Origin: QHCA01 sp003244095
Lineage (GTDB): Bacteria > Actinomycetota > Actinomycetes > Mycobacteriales > QHCA01
Direction: 5' to 3'
NCBI GenBank assembly: GCA_038329965.1
Contig: JBBQNN010000004.1
Location: forward strand, 1-64,000
DNA: 64,000 nt
Below the pieces are notes generated by a model that was not told the origin of the DNA, made no database searches, and saw only the letters and a program-made list of their open reading frames with translations. Made by a program: the position numbers and the translations under genes. Below, piece by piece: positions 58,237 to 64,000 of the stretch (position 1 is its first letter; each line of letters opens with the position of its first letter).

Positions 58237-59103
58237 GTGGACACGCTCCTCCTGACCTCGCCCGGTGCCGGATCGGCTTCCGGGTCGGAGTTGGACGCCG
58301 CGCGGGGGGTGCTTGCCGAGGACGGCGCGGTCGAGACGGCTGAGACGTCTTCGCGGGAGTCCCTCGACGCCGCGTTGGACCGGGTGGCCGACCGGCGGCT
58401 GGTGCTGGCCGGCGGCGACGGCAGCCTGCACGAGCTCGTCAAGCGGCTGTGGCGCCGGGGGTCGCTGGCAGACGTGCCGGTTGGCCTGCTGCCGATGGGC
58501 ACCGGCAACGACTTCGCGCGCTATCTCGACCTGCCGCTGGACGCGGAGGGGGCGGCGCGTGTCGTACTGACGGGGCGGCCCCGCTGGCTGGACCTGATCC
58601 GCAGCGACGGCGGCGGCGGAGTGGTGGTCAACGCGGTGCATCTGGGCCAGGGCGCGGAGGCGGCCGAGCGGGCCGGCGCACTCAAGGGCCGGCTGGGCCG
58701 GCTGGCCTATCCGGTGGGGGCGGTGGCCTCGCTCTTCGGCCCGCACGGCTGGCACCTGCACGTCAACGTCGACGACGAGGTGATCGCCGACGGCAGCCAC
58801 AAGCTGCTCATGGTGGCGATCGGCAACGGGTCGAGCATCGGCGGCGGCGCCCCGGTGTTCCCGGACGCCGACGCCGGGGACGGCGCCCTCGACGTGCTCG
58901 TCCTGGGGCCGGTCGGGTCGGGTGGGCCCGGCACCGGCGGCCAGGCGTTCCGCCTGGTCCGGCGGGCCCGCGGCCGGGCGGTCACCATCACGCCGAGCAA
59001 GGGCGTCGAGGTCGAGGTCAACGCCGACGGCGAGCTGGGCAAGTTGAAGGCCCGGCGGTCGTGGTGGGTCGAGCCGTCGGCCTGGTCGGTCATCTGCCCC
59101 TGA
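58237..59103 (+). CDS. Diacylglycerol/sphingosine-kinase-like lipid kinase
   Basis: This 288-residue protein has a GTG start at 58237. The DAGK catalytic domain is marked by LVLAGGDGSLHELVKRLWRR (GGDGS nucleotide loop) and GLLPMGTGNDFARYLDLPLD. The C-terminal beta-sandwich contains VAIGNGSSIGGGAPVFPDAD and AGDGALDVLVLG, as in YegS/DgkB proteins. The N-terminal nucleotide loop (LLLTSPGAGSASGSELDAAR) is less typical. It probably phosphorylates a membrane lipid; the substrate is unknown. Confidence 0.85.
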   Translation: MDTLLLTSPGAGSASGSELDAARGVLAEDGAVETAETSSRESLDAALDRVADRRLVLAGGDGSLHELVKRLWRRGSLADVPVGLLPMGTGNDFARYLDLPLDAEGAARVVLTGRPRWLDLIRSDGGGGVVVNAVHLGQGAEAAERAGALKGRLGRLAYPVGAVASLFGPHGWHLHVNVDDEVIADGSHKLLMVAIGNGSSIGGGAPVFPDADAGDGALDVLVLGPVGSGGPGTGGQAFRLVRRARGRAVTITPSKGVEVEVNADGELGKLKARRSWWVEPSAWSVICP

Positions 59104-59185
59104 CCCCGGTCGCGCAGGACGACCCGCCCCCGCTCGCCACGTCCCTCTCCGCTCGGTCTGGACCGGCGTGGCCGGGAACCTCACA

Positions 59186-59608
59186 TCAGGAGGACATCGC
59201 ATCGGCGGCGACCGGATCGCTGTCGCGCAGGAGTTGGGTGCAGCGCGCCGCCTCGTCGGTCTCGTTGATCGTCATCGCCGCCCGGCCGAGGGCGAAGACG
59301 CACCGCAGCCAGCCCTGGTTGGGCTCGTGCGCCCAGGGCACCGGCCCGTAGCCCTTCCAGCCGTTGCGCCGCAGGGCATCGAGGCCGCGGTGGTATCCGG
59401 TACGGGCATATGCGTACGACTCCATCGTCGACCCGGCGGCGAACGCCCGGTCGGCCAGCTCCGCCCACACCCCGCTGAACGTGGGGAAGCGGGCCGCCAC
59501 CTCGGCCGGGTCGGCACCGTCGGCAGCGAGCGCCAGGCGGGCATCGGGGACATCGGGAAGGAGGGTCTGCGGTGGCTCGCCGAGAAGGTTGCCGTGTGAG
59601 TGCGTCAT
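59186..59608 (-). CDS. DUF3151 protein
   Basis: This 140-residue protein starts MTHSHGNLLGEPPQTLLPDV, and a start three codons earlier is possible. It contains the conserved DUF3151 core: ARFPTFSGVWAELADRAFAA, SYAYARTGYHRGLDALRRNG, WKGYGPVPWAHEPNQGWLRC and VFALGRAAMTINETDEAARC. The family is actinobacteria-specific and unstudied. It is very often next to fructose-bisphosphate aldolase and purA, as here. Divergent from the hydrolase gene. Confidence 0.9.
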   Translation of the reverse strand: MTHSHGNLLGEPPQTLLPDVPDARLALAADGADPAEVAARFPTFSGVWAELADRAFAAGSTMESYAYARTGYHRGLDALRRNGWKGYGPVPWAHEPNQGWLRCVFALGRAAMTINETDEAARCTQLLRDSDPVAADAMSS

Positions 59609-59641
59609 GCGGCCCATCCTGGCAGGTGCATTGTGGGCACT

Positions 59642-60529
59642 ATGAAATCGAGTGGGCAATCCGATGGCACGCACGGCCGGCTCGTCGACGTCGGTGGCAC
59701 CCGGCTGTACGTCGAGCAGCGCGGCCCCGAACACGGCCTGCCGGTATTCGTCCTGCACGGCGGGCCGGGCCTGGACCACCACGAGTTCGCCGACTACCTC
59801 GACCCGCTGGCCGACACCTCCCGGCTGCTGCTGGTCGACCAGCGGGCGCAGGGCCGGTCCGACCGCGACAGCGACCCGTCGACCTGGACGCTCGAGACCA
59901 TGGCCGACGACGTGTCCCGGCTGGCCGCCATGCTCGGCCTGGGCGAGTACGCGGTCCTCGGCCACTCCTACGGTGCCTTCGTCGCCCTGCAGCATGCCTG
60001 CGACGCACCCGGCGCCGCGCTGGGCACCGTCGTGTCCGGCGGCCTGCCGTCGATGCGGTTCCTCGACGGCCTTGAGCAGCGACTGGCGGAGTTCGAGCCG
60101 GTCGAGTTGCGCGAGCAGGTGACCGGCTCGTGGGCACGCGAGGCCGAGGCCCGCACCGCGGAGGAGTTCGCGGCGATCATGCACGACCAACTGCCCTGGC
60201 ACTTCGCCGATCCACGAGACCCGAGGATCCCTGAGTACGAAAAGAAGACGGCTGGCACCGTCTACGCCCCGGACATGCTCCGGGCGTTCAGCGGGGACTC
60301 CGGCGGCATCGACCTGGAGGGCCGCCTGCATAGCGTCACGCAGCCGGTGCTCGCGCTGGGCGGCCGGCACGACCGGACCTGCCCGCCCGCGGCCTCCGAG
60401 GTCACCGCCGCGGGTGTCCGCGACGGGCGGTGCGTGATCTTCGAGGAGTCCGGCCACATGACGTTCGTCGAGGAGCCGGCCCGCTACGTGCAGGTCGTCG
60501 GCGACTTCCTCGCCCACCTGCAGCGTTGA
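59642..60529 (+). CDS. Alpha/beta-hydrolase (proline-iminopeptidase-like)
   Basis: This 295-residue alpha/beta-hydrolase shows the oxyanion HGGPGLDHHEFADYLDPLAD motif, the DQRAQGRSD segment and the nucleophile elbow VLGHSYGAFVALQHA. The acidic residue lies in ALGGRHDRTCPP and the catalytic His in FEESGHMTFVEEPARYVQVV. The HGGPG and DQRxxGxS combination is typical of prolyl aminopeptidases and related hydrolases. ATG 59642 is taken as start. Substrate unknown. Confidence 0.88.
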   Translation: MKSSGQSDGTHGRLVDVGGTRLYVEQRGPEHGLPVFVLHGGPGLDHHEFADYLDPLADTSRLLLVDQRAQGRSDRDSDPSTWTLETMADDVSRLAAMLGLGEYAVLGHSYGAFVALQHACDAPGAALGTVVSGGLPSMRFLDGLEQRLAEFEPVELREQVTGSWAREAEARTAEEFAAIMHDQLPWHFADPRDPRIPEYEKKTAGTVYAPDMLRAFSGDSGGIDLEGRLHSVTQPVLALGGRHDRTCPPAASEVTAAGVRDGRCVIFEESGHMTFVEEPARYVQVVGDFLAHLQR

Positions 60530-60610
60530 TCATGACGTTTTCTCCGTACGAAAGCGACATTTCGTACTGCCTGGCGAGGCAAGAGCCATGATCAACAGGG
60601 GGAGGTGCGT

Positions 60611-61258
60611 GTGACGGCCCTGCCTGCGGTCGGTGACCTGAGCGCCCTGACCGCCGGTGCGCTCTATGTCGTCGTGCTCGGCCTGGTGTTCGCCGAGTCC
60701 GGCCTGCTGTTCGGGTTCTTCCTGCCCGGCGACACGGTGCTGTTCTCCGCCGGGCTGATCGCCGCTGACCCGGCTCGCGGGGTGTCCCTGCCCTGGCTGA
60801 TCGCCGGAGTGGTGCTCGCCGCCGTGGCCGGGGACACCGTCGGCTACGCCTTCGGTGCGCGGGCCGGGCCGCCGCTGCTGCGCCGCCGCGACGGCCGGGT
60901 GCTGACCCAGGCCAACCTGCAGCGGGCGCAACGCTTCTACCAGCGGTACGGGTTGTTCGCCGTGATCGTGGCCCGGTGGATCCCGTGGGTACGTACGTTC
61001 ACGCCGATCCTGGCCGGCGTCGCGGGCATGGGATACCCGCGGTTCCTGGCCGCCAACGTCGCCGGTGCCGTGATCTGGGGCGCCGGCCTGCTCACCCTGG
61101 GGTATGTCGCCGCGGGTCTTCCGGTGCTCAAGCACGCCAGCTACGCGGTCGCCGCCACCTGCGTGGCGCTGTCGGCAATCGCCGGCGTGATCCGCCGGCA
61201 CCGGTCGCGGCAGCCGGCCAGGAACAACTCAGCCGATGTGGGTGCCGGCCGAGCGTAG
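60611..61258 (+). CDS. DedA-family membrane protein
   Basis: This 215-residue protein of the DedA/VTT family carries the GLVFAESGLLFGFFLPGDTV motif (E...PGD) near the start, VAGDTVGYAFGARAGPPLLR, then YGLFAVIVARWIPWVRTFTP with the F/V-xRW-x-P-x-x-R signature, and ILAGVAGMGYPRFLAANVAG. Members are proton-dependent lipid-carrier flippases or transporters. GTG 60611 was preferred to GTG 60605 because of spacing from GGGGGAGG. The 3' end overlaps the convergent fbaA gene by 30 bp. Confidence 0.9.
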   Translation: MTALPAVGDLSALTAGALYVVVLGLVFAESGLLFGFFLPGDTVLFSAGLIAADPARGVSLPWLIAGVVLAAVAGDTVGYAFGARAGPPLLRRRDGRVLTQANLQRAQRFYQRYGLFAVIVARWIPWVRTFTPILAGVAGMGYPRFLAANVAGAVIWGAGLLTLGYVAAGLPVLKHASYAVAATCVALSAIAGVIRRHRSRQPARNNSADVGAGRA

Positions 61259-62251
61259 GTCCTCGCAGGCCTGCTGCACGCGCGCAGCCATCCCGGCCTC
61301 CGCGGCCTTGCCCCACGCGCGGGGGTCGTACCGCTTCTTGTTGCCGACCTCGCCGTCGACCTTGAGCACGCCGTCGTAGTTGCGGAACATGTGGTCGGCG
61401 ACCGGCCGGGTGAAGGTGTACTGCGTGTCGGTGTCGACGTTCATCTTGACCACGCCGTAGCTCAGCGACTCGCGGATCTCTTCCTGCGCCGAGCCGGAGC
61501 CGCCGTGGAAGACCAGGTCGAAGGGCTTGTCCTTGCCGACCTTGGCGCCGACGACCTCCTGGATCTCGCGGAGGATCTCCGGGCGCAGCTGGACGTTGCC
61601 CGGCTTGTAGACGCCGTGCACGTTGCCGAAGGTCGCGGCCAGGATGTAGCGGCCGTTCTCGCCGGTGCCGAGCGCCTCGGCGACCGCCAGCGCGTCGTCG
61701 GGATGGGTGTAGAGCTTCTCGTTCATCTCGCCGACGACGCCGTCCTCCTCGCCACCGACCACGCCGATCTCCATCTCCATGATGATGTTCGCCGTGGCGC
61801 ACTCGGCGAGCAACTCCCTGGCCAGCGCGATGTTCTCTGTCAACTCCACGGCCGAGCCGTCCCACATGTGCGACTGGAACAACGGCTGCCCGCCGGCGGC
61901 CACCCGCTCCTGGCTGATCCTGATCAGCGGTCGCATGTACGTGTCGAGCCGGTCCTTGGGGCAGTGGTCGGTGTGCAGCGCGATGTGCACGTCGTAGCGC
62001 GCGGCCACGACGTGGGCGAACTCCGCCAGGGCCGTCGCGCCGACCACCATGTCCTTGACCCGCTGCCCGGACAGGTACTCCGCGCCGCCGGTCGAGATCT
62101 GCACGATGCCGTCGGAGCCGGCGGCGGCGTAGCCCTGCAGCGCGGCGTTGAGCGTCTGGGTGGAGGTGACGTTGATGGCCGGGTAGGCGTACTCCCCCGC
62201 CTTGGCCCGGTCGAGCATCTGGGCGTAGATCTCGGGAGTGGCGATCGGCAC
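61229..62251 (-). CDS. fbaA: Class II fructose-bisphosphate aldolase
   Basis: This 340-residue zinc-dependent aldolase of glycolysis and gluconeogenesis begins MPIATPEIYAQMLDRAKAGE. Zinc ligands sit in VHIALHTDHCPKDRLDTYMR and LAATFGNVHGVYKPGNVQLR, and in FHGGSGSAQEEIRESLSYGV; the last also holds the phosphate-binding loop. EMEIGVVGGEEDGVVGEMNE and NVDTDTQYTFTRPVADHMFR complete the FbaA signature. It lies ten bases downstream of the kinase gene on the same strand, so the two may be co-transcribed. Confidence 0.96.
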   Translation of the reverse strand: MPIATPEIYAQMLDRAKAGEYAYPAINVTSTQTLNAALQGYAAAGSDGIVQISTGGAEYLSGQRVKDMVVGATALAEFAHVVAARYDVHIALHTDHCPKDRLDTYMRPLIRISQERVAAGGQPLFQSHMWDGSAVELTENIALARELLAECATANIIMEMEIGVVGGEEDGVVGEMNEKLYTHPDDALAVAEALGTGENGRYILAATFGNVHGVYKPGNVQLRPEILREIQEVVGAKVGKDKPFDLVFHGGSGSAQEEIRESLSYGVVKMNVDTDTQYTFTRPVADHMFRNYDGVLKVDGEVGNKKRYDPRAWGKAAEAGMAARVQQACEDLRSAGTHIG

Positions 62252-62260
62252 GGTGCGCTC

Positions 62261-63781
<1,521 letters not shown>

Positions 63782-63807
63782 GGCCTGCGAGGATACCTCC
63801 GGCCCGG

Positions 63808-64000
63808 TCAGCGGAAGGCCGGTACGGGGGGCTGCGCGACCCGGGGGCCCCGCGCGGCGCGCCGGCCGAACTGCGCGGCCACGAGCGCGGGCAGCCAGCC
63901 GACCCAGAAGCCGTACGCCGCCCCACTGCCTCCCGACACCAGGACGACGTCGATCAGGTGACCGCCGAGACGCGGGAGGCTCCCACCGAACTCGGCCATG
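63808..64000 (-). CDS. C-terminus of a paralogous membrane protein (probable STPK), runs off window
   Basis: The frame entering from the right edge ends GFWVGWLPALVAAQFGRRAA and then PPVPAFR. It resembles the end of the adjacent kinase (GFIVGWLPGLLVALTGRRRR...), with the same orientation, final helix and basic tail. I infer the 3' end of a tandem kinase paralogue. The catalytic part would lie beyond 64000, so the kinase assignment is not proven here. Confidence 0.5.
   Translation of the reverse strand, partial: MAEFGGSLPRLGGHLIDVVLVSGGSGAAYGFWVGWLPALVAAQFGRRAARGPRVAQPPVPAFR

Noticed and set aside
56189..58255. A 688-codon plus-strand ORF over the end of a kinase and all of purA
   Set aside because: It is out of frame with the kinase and antisense to purA, a high-GC artefact.

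Overview
This is a high-GC chromosomal window from a mycothiol-producing, probably filamentous or otherwise differentiating actinobacterium. The evidence is an mshA homologue, a mycothiol-dependent isomerase-type enzyme, an RsiG-type anti-sigma protein with c-di-GMP motifs, many GTG starts, and a dense set of Ser/Thr protein kinases. No gene fixes the genus.

Region 1 (1-10,600) is accessory and partly decayed. It starts with an ECF42-type sigma factor and its DGPF/YCII partner. Small stand-alone genes follow: DUF6069, two methyltransferases, a GNAT acetyltransferase, a P-loop kinase-like protein, an ArsR-MFS operon and a VOC protein. Between them lie relics: a VOC gene with an in-frame stop, a DinB tail and three tyrosine-recombinase remnants. 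A 40-bp repeat brackets the acetyltransferase/P-loop pair.

Region 2 (10,639-21,183) is a genomic island in a tRNA-Lys(UUU) gene. The intact tRNA is at 21,140-21,212 on the minus strand, and a 45-bp copy of its 3' part lies at 10,639-10,683. Just inside each end is a near-identical 17-bp pair of GTGCAC boxes, candidate integrase arm sites. The cargo is a secreted RCC1-repeat protein with a small partner sharing its signal-peptide motif, and a secreted crystallin-like protein. The rest is debris: an IS3 copy split by an IS110 element, Tn3 and IS110 fragments, an integrase with two frameshifts, and pieces of cupin, TPP-enzyme, inositol-phosphatase and HEAT-repeat genes.

Region 3 (21,200-41,500) is ordinary core chromosome: DUF2071, MBL hydrolase, Fur-ygfZ, DUF4388, a BKACE-rsiG-asparaginase operon, a Prim-Pol/methyltransferase operon facing a TPR-type regulator, a SigE-family sigma factor with a membrane partner, an XRE regulator with an HBHA-like protein, alanyl-tRNA editing protein, macrodomain, murB, mshA and YbjN.

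Region 4 (41,500-64,000) is rich in signalling genes. Four complete STPK genes, one collapsed kinase relic and one partial paralogue tail are interspersed with purD, purA, fbaA, a diacylglycerol-kinase-like gene and DedA. It also holds an Acg-nitroreductase/slipin/Mg-type P-ATPase run preceded by a DevR/OsdR-like box, and an LprG-like lipoprotein overlapping a 14-helix MFS exporter, as in the mycobacterial LprG-P55 pair.
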